This document shows positions 33,101 through 44,128 of a stretch of 64,000 nt of DNA, one piece after another; positions within the stretch are counted from its first letter, which is position 1, and each line of letters opens with the position of its first letter. Both the position numbers and the translations under genes were made by a program. Under the pieces are notes generated by a model, which worked only from the letters and a program-made list of their open reading frames with translations, had not been told where the DNA came from and did no database searches. This DNA comes from Azolla caroliniana (lineage: Eukaryota; Polypodiophyta): NCBI GenBank assembly GCA_043228905.1, contig JBHGNT010000004.1:14012001-14076000 (forward strand), read 5' to 3'.

Positions 33101-34119
33101 TGAAGAAGTTTGATGGTGGAGACTTCCTGATACTCCTCCTGTACGTGGACGACATGTTGATCATCGGATGGGACCAAGTCAAGATACGGACGTTGAAGAA
33201 GGCTCTGAACCGGACCTTCTCAATGAAAGACTTGGGTTCGGCAAGACAGATACTAGGCATGCATATCATTCGGGACCGGTCAAAGAAGCAATTGTGGCTG
33301 TCACAAGAGAAGTACATGACAAAGGTGCTTCAGCGGTTCAACATGTTAGACGCGAAATTGGTCGGATCGATACTTTCGGCAAACTGCAAGCTATCCAGTA
33401 AGCAAAGCCCGAAGACGAAGGCAGAGAAGGCGGATATGATGAAGATACTATATGCCTCTGTCGTCGGGAGCTTAATGTACGCAATGGTGTGTACCCGACC
33501 GGATATCGGATACGCAGTCGGAGTGGTGAGCCAGTTTATGAGCAATCCCGACAAGGAGCACTAGAATGCGGTAAAATGGATATTCAGATACTTGAAAGGA
33601 ACCTCAAGTATGTATCTCCAATTTGACTCCGGTAAACCCCAACTTGACGGTTTCACCGATTCGGATATGTCGGCTGATGTGGATACCTGCCAGTCAACAT
33701 CGGGATATGTTATGACATATGCAGGGGGAGCGGTTTCGTGACAGTCGAGGCTGCAGAAGAAGGTTGTGTTGTATACCACGGACGTGGAGTACATGGCGAC
33801 TGTGGAAGCAGGCAAGGAAATACTATGGATGAAGGACTTCATCGGAGAGCTAGGGATCCGGCAAGAGGAATACCGGCTCTATTGCGATAGTCAAAGCGCC
33901 ATCCAACTTGCGAAGAACGCGGCGTATCAATCCAGGACAAAGCACATCCAGCGTAGGTACCACTGGATCTGGGAGTGAGTTGAAGATCAAGAGTTCGTGT
34001 TGACAAAGATCCACATGGAGGAGAACGGGTCGGACATGCTGACCAAAGTGCTGACACCCGACAAGCTGGACGCATGTCGGACGCGGATCGGATTGACGAG
34101 GCATCCCATGCCGGAGTGA
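30198..34119 (+). pseudogene. CoF gag-pol, multiply broken
   Basis: Gag starts at ATG 30198 (MEESLGGMFKLTGSNYS) and stops at 30425. Further pieces show a CCHC knuckle (CFYCGKMGHFKKNC near 30890), protease (VVDSGVLFHLTP, near 31080), integrase (31744-32325, AERMNQTIMERVRSML), reverse transcriptase (32755-33564, catalytic LLLYVDDMLIIG) and RNase H (33561-33978). There are at least eight stops or frameshifts. Pol is close to CoG, but the gag N-terminus differs clearly. The order and spacing are those of a once complete Tork element. Confidence 0.9.
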
Positions 34120-34129
34120 AGGGGGAGTT

Positions 34130-34702
34130 TTTTAGGATTTCGGTCCCTCCGGATGGGATAATGAAGGACCGGTGAGAACCGGATGATGAAGGCCCGGTGA
34201 GAACCTCTCACCGGATGAAGGGACATATATGTAAATATGTTTCTGTTAGCCCATTGTGGCTATATTTGTAAATAGCTCGAAAGTCATATTAGTATAAATA
34301 TGACTTAGGGCAAACAGGTTTATGTGGTGTGTAGGTCATTCTTTGTGTGGTTGGTGAAACTGTTGTACAGAGCGTAACAGAGAGAGAGAGAGACAGAGAG
34401 ACAGAGAGAGACAAAGTGATTCTCTATTGTAACCGCCGCCAGGCGAAGAGAGTGAGCAGGAGGTCGTTACCTCTATGCCCCTCTGTTGTATTCTTTTGAA
34501 ATAGTGATAATTTGGGGTCTATGGGGTCCTGTTGTTTTTCCCTCTCAGGGTTTTCCACGTTAATATCTTGTGTACCCTCTTGTTTACAGTGTTTTGTGTA
34601 TACATACATCCATCTCCACATTCCCATTTCTGTGTTTCTAATTCTCAACGAAGTGATTGAAGACTCGGTTGTGGCCGAGCATTATTCCGCATATTCTCTA
34701 CA
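34130..34702 (+). repeat. 3' LTR of CoF
   Basis: 573 bp, preceded by the polypurine tract GAGTGAAGGGGGAGT. The first G of the LTR is mutated to T. Otherwise it matches the 5' LTR with scattered changes. Confidence 0.9.
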
Positions 34703-34707
34703 TTCCC

Positions 34708-36026
34708 TTCTCACTCATGTGGACTAGGCTCTTATGCCATATCTCCCCTGCCGAGTCAGCTGCCACGTGTACTTCCGATTTGCACAGTCGGGCATGCATC
34801 ATGTACAATGTGCCTTCTTTCTGTGCGTGGGCCACTATGAGATTTCCTCAGCAGAACTTCCACTTGCCATTCCGAAAGCTACCACTGTAGCCTTCGTCAT
34901 CAAGCCTTCCAGTCGATATCAGATTCAATCTGATATCGGGGACGTGTCGAACATCCCTCAACGTTAGTCGACACCCTGTTGACGTCGTCAAGCAAACACT
35001 TCTGACTCCGGTTATCTTGCACTCTCCACTATCACCCATCTTTACATAGCCATGATCCTTGGCTATGTAAGTTGAGAAGTGCTCTCTCGACAGAGTAATG
35101 TGAAAGGATGCACCGGAGTCGATCACCCAAGTGCACTCTTCACTCGCGAGATTTGCAGTTATCTATTCACAAATGAACAGAAGTTCCTCATTGCTCGTAG
35201 TAATGACCAAAGTGTTCTTTTCATCTAGAATCTTCCATGGTTTGAAATTGTTTCTGACACTCTTGCCTTTTCTCATGTGTCGGCAATCCTTCTAGAAGTG
35301 TCCAGGTTTTCCGCAATAAAAGCACACAGGCTTACGTCTGCACTTCGATCTGGCATGGGATTTGTCCGCTCGCTGCAGACTTCTTCTTCGCCGGTCTCTT
35401 CCTTTGTCCATGTGTTGAGTCAGATTCGACTCCGTTTGGGACAAGACTCCTTTGTCTTTCCTCCTTGCCTCCTCATTTAGGATGCTTGTCTTCACCGTCT
35501 GTAAAGACAAGTTCTCTTCTTGACAGGAGGTGCTAAGAATAACCACCAGGTTCTCCCAACTTTCCGGCAATGTGCACATCAGCAGGATGGCCTACATTGC
35601 ATCATCCAGGGGAAACTTGGTTGCTGCAAGTTGATTCACATACCCCCATTATTGTGCTTATGTGTTCGACGCTGCTCTGACCATCTCTTTATTTCAGGCG
35701 TATGATTTTCTCATTAGCGAGGTTCTGTTTAGTGCGTTCTTCCTCTCGTACAGACCCGACAGCTTCTGCCACATCTCGTGGGCATTCGTGTCGTTCGCCA
35801 CATGCTAAAGGACACTTACATCGACACATTGTCAGATTGTGGCCACTGCCTTCCTATTCAGAAGCTTCCAGTCCGACTCCAATACCCCCCTGGGTATTTC
35901 TGCTCTGTCGACTGGCTCATACAGGTCTTTTACTATGAGAAGGTCTTCCATCTTTATCTTCCAGTTTGCATAGTTCTGTGAGTTCAGAACTATCATACCT
36001 GGGAAACCGCTAACACCTCCTTCCAT
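34708..36026 (-). pseudogene. CoM1 gag and protease
   Basis: From ATG 36026 (MEGGVSGFPGMIVLNSQ), gag runs in broken frames to a CCHC knuckle (CFYCGKPGHF, about 35320), then protease (MIDSGASFHITL, 35126) and the GAG-pre-integrase segment up to HMSEKG at the CoF insertion. It matches CoG gag residue for residue over long stretches, with several stops. Confidence 0.88.
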
Positions 36027-36054
36027 GCTTGCACCTCAAGCTCTGATACTAGTT

Positions 36055-36430
36055 TGTTGAGAAATCATTGCGGAAATTTAATTCACAATAAATAGATATT
36101 GCTGACATACGAATCATAGAAATATGCCAAGAAAAACAAGATGAACAAGAGTGCACAAAGATTTGTGTGGAAACTCGAAAAATGGGGAAAACCACGGGTG
36201 AACAGATTTCTTCACTATACAAAGTGGATATATAGCACTGAGAGGAATACAACACTCTGTAGAGTGTATCAACCACACAAGGCTCTTCGCGTTTGCTGTT
36301 ACTCACATAGCTTATGGCGCGGCTCACACACACACACTCTGTCTCTCTCTCCCGCGCACTACAACTTCTGTACACACACTGTTGCACGCTAAAAATTTGC
36401 CCTAGTTGCATATATACTTACGCAACTTTC
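36055..36430 (-). repeat. Inner part of the CoM1 5' LTR
   Basis: 376 bp matching 20635-21020 (TGTTGAGAAATCATTGCGG...CGCAACTTTC). It is cut by the CoM2 LTR; the rest is missing from the window. Confidence 0.88.
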
Positions 36431-37126
36431 TGACAGGAACACACGCTCCCTAAAACACAACGCTCGGCCACAACCGAGTCTAGGATCAAACACAGAAAAC
36501 GGTTAAGGTACGCACGACACAGTAAAGAGAAGATTACACAGGATGTTAACGTGGAAAACCCAAACTAGGGAAAAACCACAGCAACCCACAGACTACAAAC
36601 TATCACTATATCACAATGTACAATAGTAAAGCACCGAGGCAACAACCTCGAGCTTGCTATCTTCGCCACAGGCGGCGGTTACAACAAAGGCAACGACCTC
36701 TTCCTCTCTCTCTCTCTCTCTCTCTTTGTACACAGTTACGCACGCAAATCTTGCACCAACAAGAATGACAACACTACTATAAGTTTGCCCTAAGTCATAT
36801 TTATACTAATATGACTTTTTGGCTATTTACAAATATAGCCCCGATGGACTCTTAGAAAACATATTTACGAATATGTCCCTTCATCTGGTGAGCACTTCTC
36901 ACCGGGCCTTCAGCATCCGGCTCTTGCCGGGTACTCGTCATCCGGTTCTCACCGGGCCTTCCTTGCCGGGTACTTGTCATCCGGTTCTCACCGGGTCTTC
37001 CGTTGCCGGGTACTCCACATCTGGTTCTCACCGATTCTTCCTTGTCGGGTACTTGTCATCCGGTTCTCACCGAGTCTTCCGTTGCCGGGTACTCCAATCC
37101 CATTCGGAGGGATCTGTTTCCTAACA
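36431..37126 (-). repeat. 3' LTR of CoM2
   Basis: 696 bp, + strand TGACAGGAAC...TTCCTAACA. It contains several diverged CCGGTTCTCACCGGGTCTTCC-type units (about 36895-37095) and (CT)n at 36705-36726. Its minus-strand opening matches the solo LTR at 1581. Polypurine tract GAGTGAAGGGGGAGTT adjoins at 37142-37127. Confidence 0.88.
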
Positions 37127-39895
37127 AACTCCCCCTTCACTCTGGCATGGGATATCTTACTAGTCCGATCTGCTTCCGACATGCATCCAGCTTGTCGGGT
37201 ATCAGTACTTTGGTCAGCATATCTGACCCGTTCTCGGCCGTGCGGATCTTCATCAGCGCGAACTCTCAATCATCTACTCACTCCCGGATCCAGTGATACC
37301 TACGCTGGATGTGCTTCGTCTTGGAGTGGTACGCTGCGTTCTTAGCAAGGTGGATGGCACTTTGACTGTCGCAATAGAGCCGCCGGTATTCATCTTGCCG
37401 GATACCGAGCTCTCCGATGAAGTTCTTCATCCATAGTATTTCCTTGCTGGCTTTCATAGCCGCCATGTACTCCGCCTCCGTGGTTGACAATGCAACCGTC
37501 TTCTGCAACCTCGACTACCACGAAACAGCTCCCCCTGCATATGTCATTATATACCCGGATGTTGGATACCAGCCGACATGACTGAATCGGTAAAACCGTC
37601 AAGTCGAGGTTTACAGGAGCCGAATCGGAGACACATATTCGAAGTTCCCTTCAGGTACCCGAGTATCCATTTGACCGCGTTCCAATGCTCCTTGCCGGGA
37701 TTGCTCATGAACCGGCTCACCACTCCGACTACGTATCCAATATCCAGTCGAGTACACACCATTGCGTATATCAAGCTCCCGACGGCAGAGGCATATGGAA
37801 CCTTGATCATATTAGCCTTCTCTGCTTTCGTCTTCGGGCTTTGCTTACCGAATAATCTACAGTTTGCCGGGAGTGTCGATCCGACCAGTTTCGCTTCCAA
37901 CATGTTGAACTGCTGAAGCACCTCTGTCACGTATTTCTCCTGTGACAGCCACAATTGTTTCGTTGGCCGGTTCCAGATGATATGCATCCCCAACATCTGT
38001 CTTGCCGAACCCAAGTCTTTCATTGAGAAGGTTCAATTGAGAGCCTTCTTTAGCATTCGTATTTTGGCTTGGTCCCATCTGATGATCAACATGTCGTCCA
38101 TGTACAAAAGGAGTATTAGGAAGTCGCCTCCTTCGAACTTTTTCACAAACACGCAATGATCAGCTTGTGTCTTGTGGTACCCTTGATCGGTCATGAAGGA
38201 GTCGAACTTCCGGTACCATTGTCGGGGAGCCTACTTCAGTCCGTACAGGCTCTTCTTCAATCGGAAAACCAACTGCTCCTTCCCTTTCTCCACGAATCCT
38301 TCCGGTTGCTGCATGTAGATCTCCTTTTGAGGTCACCGTGAAGGAATGTCGTCTTCACGTTCAGCTGCTCTACCTCGAGGTCCATGCTTGTCGCTATACT
38401 CAGCACCGTCCGGATGGAGGTCATCTTTACTACCGGGGCAAATATCTCGTCGAAGTCCACACCCTTCTTCTGTTGGATCCCCTTCACCACGATCCTGGCT
38501 TTGTTTCTCGGGGGGGTGCAAGAATCTCCTGGTTTCAACTTGTACACTCACTTGTTTCGGAGTGCCCGCTTTCCTTTCGGCAACTCCACCCATTCGTACG
38601 TATGGTTCTCATGCAGGGAATCCATCTCATCCTGCATGGCACTTAACCATTTGCGGTTGTGGGTGTCATCCTTCGCTTCTTTGAAGCTTTCCGGCTCTCC
38701 CTAATCGGTCAGCAGCACATGCTCTGCATCCGGAAATCTCCGGGGGACCCTTCTCTCTCTGAGAGGATATCTCCATCTTTGGCTTTCGGCAACCGGCTCC
38801 TCTATTTGTTCTTCATCCGAATCCGATTCGGATTCTTGGCCGGTTCCAATTTCAGCTTCCTCTACTTCTTCTTCTGCCGGTTCGGTATTCTCACCGTAAC
38901 CGGCTGCTTCCTCGAGTGTTAACCAGCTCTTAGCCGGGTGTGTCCGACTCATCGGAGTTCATTATCTTCTTCTCCGACTCCCAGTCGGCAAGAGTCTTGT
39001 CCTCCATGAAGATAATATCTCGACTCCGGAAAGCCTTCTTGTCAACCGGATCCCACACTCGGTAGCCGAACTCATCATCGCTGTATCCGAGGAATATGCA
39101 TGGCCGGGTCTTTGGATCCAACTTTCCTCTCCCGTCCTTAGCAACATGCACGTACACGAGACACCCGAACACCTTTAGATGCCGGTAGGACACTTCCTTA
39201 CCGGTCCACACCTTCTGCAGTGTGTCTCCATCCAAGGGCACTGAGGGTGATCTGTTTATCACATACGTCGCTGTCGACAACGCCTCAGCCCAAAACGTCT
39301 TGGGTAATTTTGCATGCGCCAACATACTCCGGATCCTCTCCATTATGGTTCGGTTCATCTTCTCGGCCATCTTCGGCACGGTAAATTCGAGCCGGATTCC
39401 CTTCGAGCGACAATACTCCTCGAACTGCCCCCGGTATTCACCTCCGTTATCTGCTCAAACCGCCTTCAGCTTCCGGACGGTTTATCTTTCCACTCTCGCG
39501 TGGAGCTCTTTAAAGATGGATAACACCTGATCCTTCGTCTTCAACGGTGTGGCCCACAGCTTCCGGCTGTGGTCATCTATGAACGTCACGAAGTACTGCG
39601 ATCCGGCATGTGACTTCGTGTCCACTTGACATACATCAGTATGCACCTACTCCAATGGTGCATTACGTCTCATCGGTGGCTTCGATCGGAAGGAGGTCCG
39701 GTTTTGTTTACCGGCTAGACAATCAGTGCACTTCTCCAAGTGCACGTTCTTCACTGGAATAAGGTTATCGTCTGCAAGCCTCTTCATCCCCTTCTCGCTC
39801 AGGTTACACAGCCTCTTGTGCCACAGTTCACCAGCAGTGTCGGATGCCACGTTCACTTCCTCTGGGCATAACTGGGCATTCATCAGGTACAACGT
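37127..39895 (-). pseudogene. CoM2 integrase, reverse transcriptase and RNase H
   Basis: The minus strand reads, from right to left: GAG-pre-integrase (LWHKRLCNLSEKGMKRLA), integrase core with a deletion around the NGLAERMNR block (PKMAEKMNRTIMERIRSML at 39379), the C-terminal VFGCLVYVHVAKD, RT (catalytic box near 38100) and RNase H (AEYMAAMKASKEILWMKNF; NAAYHSKTKHIQRRYHW, 37508-37278). Multiple stops and shifts are present. The lineage is the same as CoG. Confidence 0.88.
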
Positions 39896-40322
39896 TGTCG
39901 TGAAAAATTTCGGCCAGAGGCGGAAACCGGGAAACATTGTCTACGCCGGCGGGGTGCAGCGTGTGTATGTACATTTGGTGTGAATATCGAGGGCGCCTTT
40001 ATGGCGCCGAAGAGTAGTAAAGTCGGGACAGACGATCCCATGTAAGTCGGGATTTATCCCACATTGTAACGCATCCTTCTCCTTGTTCTATAAAAGGAAG
40101 AGAACACCCTTTGGGAAAGGGTTGCCCATTTTGCATTAGAGGGTATACCGTTAGGTTGTTCTTCTTCTCCTTCTACGTGTTTGCTTAGGGTTGGCTTTGG
40201 TTCGGCCTCCTGTGCAAGACCCCGTTCGGCGCGACGAGCTGAGAGCTCCCCGACGGCGGCTTGGTAGCAGACGACTACTGTAACCTACCTCAGTCCGGCC
40301 CGAAGCCAGGAATGTATTCTTC

Positions 40323-40356
<34 letters not shown>

Positions 40357-40652
40357 GTATACGTTTGTCTGTGTATATTCGCGTCGTTGTTGGCGTCGGG
40401 TGCTTACCCTCTCCTGCGTTTTCTGTATATAAGGCGTGAGTTGGGTTGGGCTGTGTGTGCGTGTGCGTGTGTGTGTGTGTGCGGGAGTCGGTGTTAAACA
40501 TGCTCTCTCTCTCTCTCTCCCTTCGGTTGCTTCCAGTGTGTTTCTGGGATGCCCCAGAAACAGTGAAGCACGACTTCCTACGCTCCATCACTCTCTAGTC
40601 CAAGACCCCCGTGGTCCCGCCTTTCTCCACGCATGCGCGTAACAATGCGGCA
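39896..40652 (+). repeat. 5' LTR of H
   Basis: Contains a TATA box (CTATAAAAGG, 40088-40097) and, inside the LTR, a (TA)n run (40326-40353), a (GT)n run (40455-40480) and a (CT)n run (40503-40520). Confidence 0.9.
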
Positions 40653-40689
40653 TCTTTGGTGAACCCGACGTGAAGGGCGGCAAGGGAGC

Positions 40690-41439
40690 ATGGAGATTGA
40701 AGAAGACTTCGACTTCGAGGAGATGATTGCTAAGATCATGATGGATGCGCGACGGAAAAAGGCGAGGCGAGATGCGGCTCAACAAGCCATCGAGAGGGTG
40801 GTCGATCGAGTCGGCCGATTCAACGGGGACGATGTCCCGAGGTTCTTGGAAGCGTACGATGCCGAGATGGCGAAAGGGGGCGTAGACGAGGCAATGTGGC
40901 TAGAGTATTTTCCTCGAGTGGCGGCCGTATCGGTGCACAAGGAGGTCAAGGAGCTACGAGAAGCTCATGAGTCGTGGGTGTCCTTTGAGGGAGCCCTATT
41001 GGAGGCGTACGGGTACACGGAACCGGAAGGAAGAGGTGGACATGAGTTCGATCGGTGGGTGTGCCGGCAACATGATGCGAGGCGGTCGGCCACAACACGG
41101 CCTGCAAGCGGCGGAGAAGAGAGAGCGGTGAGTGGGTACGCACTACCGCCGGAAGAGAGCTCAACGCAAAACGGTTCGGAGGAGCTCGACCTAGAGGTGC
41201 TAATACGGGAGGTATGTGAGCTTGTGAAGGCGAAAATCGGAGCCGAAGAAGGGCTTGTTATGGAGACGGGCTGGAGGCGATTGGAGGATGCGGAGGATCC
41301 GAGCGCGGACATAAGACCGGGGAGATGGGCGGTGGCCGTGAGAATGAGAGGCCTGGAGTGGGCACGTGCGAAAAGACCGAAGGAAAGGTCCAGAGCGGCA
41401 TCGAGGAGCAAGTCGGGAACCGACCCGACCGAAAGATGA
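40690..41439 (+). CDS. Element H ORFa: Gag-like protein (249 aa)
   Basis: ATG 40690 lies 15 nt after the PBS segment. The first 45 residues are acidic then strongly basic. Residues about 50-115 (RFNGDDVPRFLEAYDAEMAK ... FPRVAAVSV ... WVSFEGALLEAYG) have the pattern of the capsid-like region in plant retrotransposon Gag proteins: F-x-G, a helix with FL.AYE/D, and WxxFE...L...YG. No CCHC knuckle is seen. It ends in a basic stretch and overlaps ORFb by 115 nt. I infer a particle-forming Gag; no named match is claimed. Confidence 0.65.
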   Translation: MEIEEDFDFEEMIAKIMMDARRKKARRDAAQQAIERVVDRVGRFNGDDVPRFLEAYDAEMAKGGVDEAMWLEYFPRVAAVSVHKEVKELREAHESWVSFEGALLEAYGYTEPEGRGGHEFDRWVCRQHDARRSATTRPASGGEERAVSGYALPPEESSTQNGSEELDLEVLIREVCELVKAKIGAEEGLVMETGWRRLEDAEDPSADIRPGRWAVAVRMRGLEWARAKRPKERSRAASRSKSGTDPTER

Positions 41440-43055
41440 GCCAGTCGGTAATCCGACCCGACCGGGAGGCGGAGCGGAAGAAGAGTGAAGCGGGGGCCGG
41501 TCCATCGGGCATGAACCGAAGGAAGCCGGCAAGACCAGGATTGTTTGATCGATTCGTAGCCGTCCGGGTACGGTTACGGTGGGAGCCGGTGAGAGCGAGA
41601 AGGAGGCCTAGTGGTCACGGTGATCACGGCTTGCTAGAAGACCTAGAAGACCGAGAGTGGGAGGGAACTTCCACACCCATTCTAGAGACTTCGGCGGTTG
41701 CGGATCAACGTGAGACCGGAGAGACGGCGGGTGGTGGCGAGGAGTCGGAGGCCGAACTGGACAAAGTTATCGGAGCGGGTATCCGGTATGAGATGATGGA
41801 CGAGCGGGTCCAAGATGGCGAGCTCGGGTCGGAACGGGCTACGGTGACAAAGGAAGAAGTGGCCGACGCGGAGGTCGGGTCTACGGCGGATGAAGGGCGT
41901 AACTCGAAGCATGCACTACGGTCGGTGAAGGGCCCAAGAACGAGCATGCATCCGAGAGAGCGTCAACGAGTGACCGGAAACGGTGGACCGATTGAGCCTT
42001 TGAGAGGCGAGGACTTGGTGGTGAACCGAGAGTGGGAGGAACCCTCCACACCTACCCGTGAGGCATCGGCGGTCGCGGATCGAAAGGAGAACGAAGAAGC
42101 GGTGGGTGGCGGCGAGGAGTTGGAGACCGACGCGGAGGTCGGGTCTACGGCGGAAGCACGACACGAGACGCATGCAATACGGCCGATGGAGGGCCAAGAC
42201 ACAAGCATGCATACGGCGGATGGGCGACAACGATTGACCGATGATGACGGTTGGGTCAAGCCTTCTAGAGGCAAGCGCGGGACGAAGGACGGCGCGGCGA
42301 AACACCAAGATCGACGACATGGGCCGAGCGCGACCGGCATGAGCGGAGAGTCGTATCTAGGAAAACGGAGGAGATGCGCGGAGAACAACGGGGTACACAC
42401 CGGGAAGAGAAAGCGCGGCGGCTTCCCGAAGGGCATACAAGGCCAAGCGGGCCAAGAGGGTGCAAGTCGAGGCGAGGCGATAACAAGAGCCTCGAGGGAC
42501 ACTGACACGGAGGTCGGGATGACGATACGCTCTACTACGAGAGAGCACGGCGAAAAAGGGGAAAGCGAAAAACGCGTGATGGGGTCATCGAAGGATCGAA
42601 GCCGAGCACACATTCGGAGGGCAACATGGACATATGGGGAAAGCCTACGGAAGGCAAGCGCGGAGCGGAGAGAGTCGGCATGCCGAGGTGTGCGGCACGC
42701 AAAGGGCAAAATCCGGCATGTGACCGGGAGCGCATCCGGAGGATATACGAGGCGGACAAAGGAAGAGCAACCGGGTCGGCGACGGCGTTCGGGAGGACTG
42801 AACGGGGAGGAAAGCACGGGCATCGGATACGGGGGGTCGGATGTAGTCGGTGGTTCAAGGACCCACGGTGGACGTGGCGGATCGGGTGGAGGCAACGACT
42901 CGGCGAACATCGTCGAGTGTGGTGGATCGGATGGCGCCGACGGTTCGAGACCATTCGGCGAGGATGGTGGGCCGGAAGGCGGCTATGGTTCATGTGGACG
43001 GGGTGGTCTTGCTCGAAGTGGAAGACAAAGCCGAGCGGGCCCATCAGGACGCTAA
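41325..43055 (+). CDS. Element H ORFb: long, low-complexity basic/Gly-rich ORF (576 aa or less)
   Basis: An open frame of 1.7 kb overlaps the end of ORFa in another frame, so it could be the frameshifted rest of Gag or an independent ORF; the ATG at 41325 is only the first one available. It contains an imperfect internal duplication: EWEGTSTPILETSAVADQ near residue 110 and EWEEPSTPTREASAVADR near 235, each followed by AEVGSTA. It then has Arg/Lys-rich stretches (GKRKRGGF) and a Gly-rich tail. The minus strand is also open here because the region is GC-rich, so coding status is not certain. Confidence 0.5.
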   Translation: MGGGRENERPGVGTCEKTEGKVQSGIEEQVGNRPDRKMSQSVIRPDREAERKKSEAGAGPSGMNRRKPARPGLFDRFVAVRVRLRWEPVRARRRPSGHGDHGLLEDLEDREWEGTSTPILETSAVADQRETGETAGGGEESEAELDKVIGAGIRYEMMDERVQDGELGSERATVTKEEVADAEVGSTADEGRNSKHALRSVKGPRTSMHPRERQRVTGNGGPIEPLRGEDLVVNREWEEPSTPTREASAVADRKENEEAVGGGEELETDAEVGSTAEARHETHAIRPMEGQDTSMHTADGRQRLTDDDGWVKPSRGKRGTKDGAAKHQDRRHGPSATGMSGESYLGKRRRCAENNGVHTGKRKRGGFPKGIQGQAGQEGASRGEAITRASRDTDTEVGMTIRSTTREHGEKGESEKRVMGSSKDRSRAHIRRATWTYGESLRKASAERRESACRGVRHAKGKIRHVTGSASGGYTRRTKEEQPGRRRRSGGLNGEESTGIGYGGSDVVGGSRTHGGRGGSGGGNDSANIVECGGSDGADGSRPFGEDGGPEGGYGSCGRGGLARSGRQSRAGPSGR

Positions 43056-43146
43056 GGACTCGGTCGGGCGTCGTGGCCGAAAATCTCGTGTTCTCTCCCC
43101 TATGTTTTGGCACATACCGGAGGATGTGCGGTTAGGTGGGGGTGGA

Positions 43147-43593
43147 TGTCGTGAAGAATTTCGGCAAGAGGCGAAAACCGGGAAACATTGTCTACGCCGG
43201 CGGGGTGCAGCGTGTGTACGCACCCATGTACATTTGGTGTGAATATCGAGGGCGCCTTTATGGCGCCGAAGAGTAGTAAAGTCGGGACAGACGATCCCAT
43301 GTAAGTCAGGATTTATCCCACATTGTAACGCGTCCTTCTCCTTGTTCTATAAAAGGAAGGGAACACCCTTTGGTAAAGGGTTGCCCATTTTGCATTAGAG
43401 GGTATACCGTTAGGTTTAGAGTTAGGTTCTTCTTCTTCTCCTTCTACGTGTTTGCTTAGGGTTTGCTTTGGTTCGGCCTCCTGTGCAAGACCCCGCTCGA
43501 CACGACGAGCTGAGAGCTCCCCGATGGCGGCTTGGCAGCAGACGACTACTGTAACCTACCTCAGTCCGGCCCGAAGCCGGGAATGTATTCTTC

Positions 43594-43625
<32 letters not shown>

Positions 43626-43929
43626 GTATACGTTTGTCTGTGTATATTCGCGTCGTTGTTGGTGTCGGGTGCTTACCCTCTCCTGCGTTTTCTGTATATA
43701 CGGTGTGAGTTGGGTTGGGCTGTGTGTGCGTGTGCGTGTGCGTGTGCGTGTGTGTGCGTGAGTCGGTGTTAAACACGCTCTCTCTCTCTCTCTCTCCCTC
43801 CGGTTGCTTCCGGTGTGTTTCTGGGATGCCCCAGAAATAGTGAAGCACGACTTCCTACGCTCCATCACTCTCTAGTCCAAGACCCCTGTGGTCCCGCCTT
43901 TCTCCACGCACGCGCGTAACAACGCGACA
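43147..43929 (+). repeat. 3' LTR of H
   Basis: 783 bp, matching the 5' LTR with a few small indels (for example an added CGCACCCATGTA segment near 43220 and longer GT and CT runs). Confidence 0.9.
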
Positions 43930-43933
43930 ACGT

Positions 43934-44128
43934 GTTGACCTTCTGGGCACGAGCCACAATCAGGCTCCCTTTGCTGAACTTCATAACACTGTTCCGGATG
44001 CTACCCGTGTAGCCTTCATCATCTAGCCGACCGGCTGATATCAGGTTCAGACGAACCTCTGGAACGTGTCAGACATCCTTCAGCAGCAACTTGCATCCGG
44101 TTAGTGTTGTCAACCACACGTCTCCTAT
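43934..44128 (-). pseudogene. CoM2 protease-region remnant
   Basis: The minus strand encodes VRLNLISAGRLDDEGYTG-type sequence and the following segment to KVNTLYLM, continuous with 39891 when H is skipped. It ends at the junction with GyB. Confidence 0.8.

Larger units (their letters stand above)
29588..34702 (+). mobile_element. Decayed full-length Copia CoF, target duplication TTCCC
   Basis: LTRs 29588-30167 (580 bp) and 34130-34702 (573 bp), flanked by TTCCC (29583-29587, 34703-34707). The 3' LTR begins TTTTAGG instead of TGTTAGG. Much of the LTR length difference is in a GA microsatellite. The coding body is full of stops. Inserted in CoM1 between the GAG-pre-integrase codons. Confidence 0.93.
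20635..36430 (-). mobile_element. Copia CoM1 (Tnt1/Tork type), carrying CoG and CoF
   Basis: 3' LTR at 20635-21304 and incomplete 5' LTR at 36055-36430, with PBS (AACTAGTATCAGAGC, 36054-36040) and the gag start at 36026. Coding segments are 36026-34708, 29582-28305 and 22775-21305. They join in frame when CoF (plus one TTCCC) and CoG (plus one ACTAG) are left out. The outer part of its 5' LTR is lost: CoM2 interrupts it at 36430 and the far side is deleted. Confidence 0.9.
39896..43929 (+). mobile_element. Gag-only LTR element H, target duplication ACGT
   Basis: LTRs 39896-40652 (757 bp) and 43147-43929 (783 bp) start TGTCGTGAA and end GCGGCA/GCGACA. ACGT flanks the element (39892-39895, 43930-43933). 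A PBS-like TTGGTGAACCCGACGTGAAG (40656-40675) follows the 5' LTR and a purine stretch (GGTGGGGGTGGA) precedes the 3' LTR. The 2.5-kb body encodes no protease, RT, RNase H or integrase, so it must depend on another element. It lies inside CoM2. Confidence 0.9.
36431..44128 (-). mobile_element. Copia CoM2, 5' truncated, carrying element H
   Basis: 3' LTR 36431-37126, then RNase H, RT, integrase and GAG-pre-integrase (37127-39895), interrupted by H (39896-43929) and resuming at 43934-44128 with protease-region sequence. The 5' half (gag, 5' LTR) is absent; at about 44129 the sequence passes into GyB across a short shared stretch. Confidence 0.85.

Noticed and set aside
41963-42910. 315-aa minus-strand ORF opposite element H ORFb
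   Set aside because: GC-rich shadow of the + strand frame, wrong orientation for the element, no recognisable domain.
40690-43055. Host protein-coding gene
   Set aside because: It lies between matching LTRs with PBS, purine tract and target duplication, so it is retroelement coding sequence.
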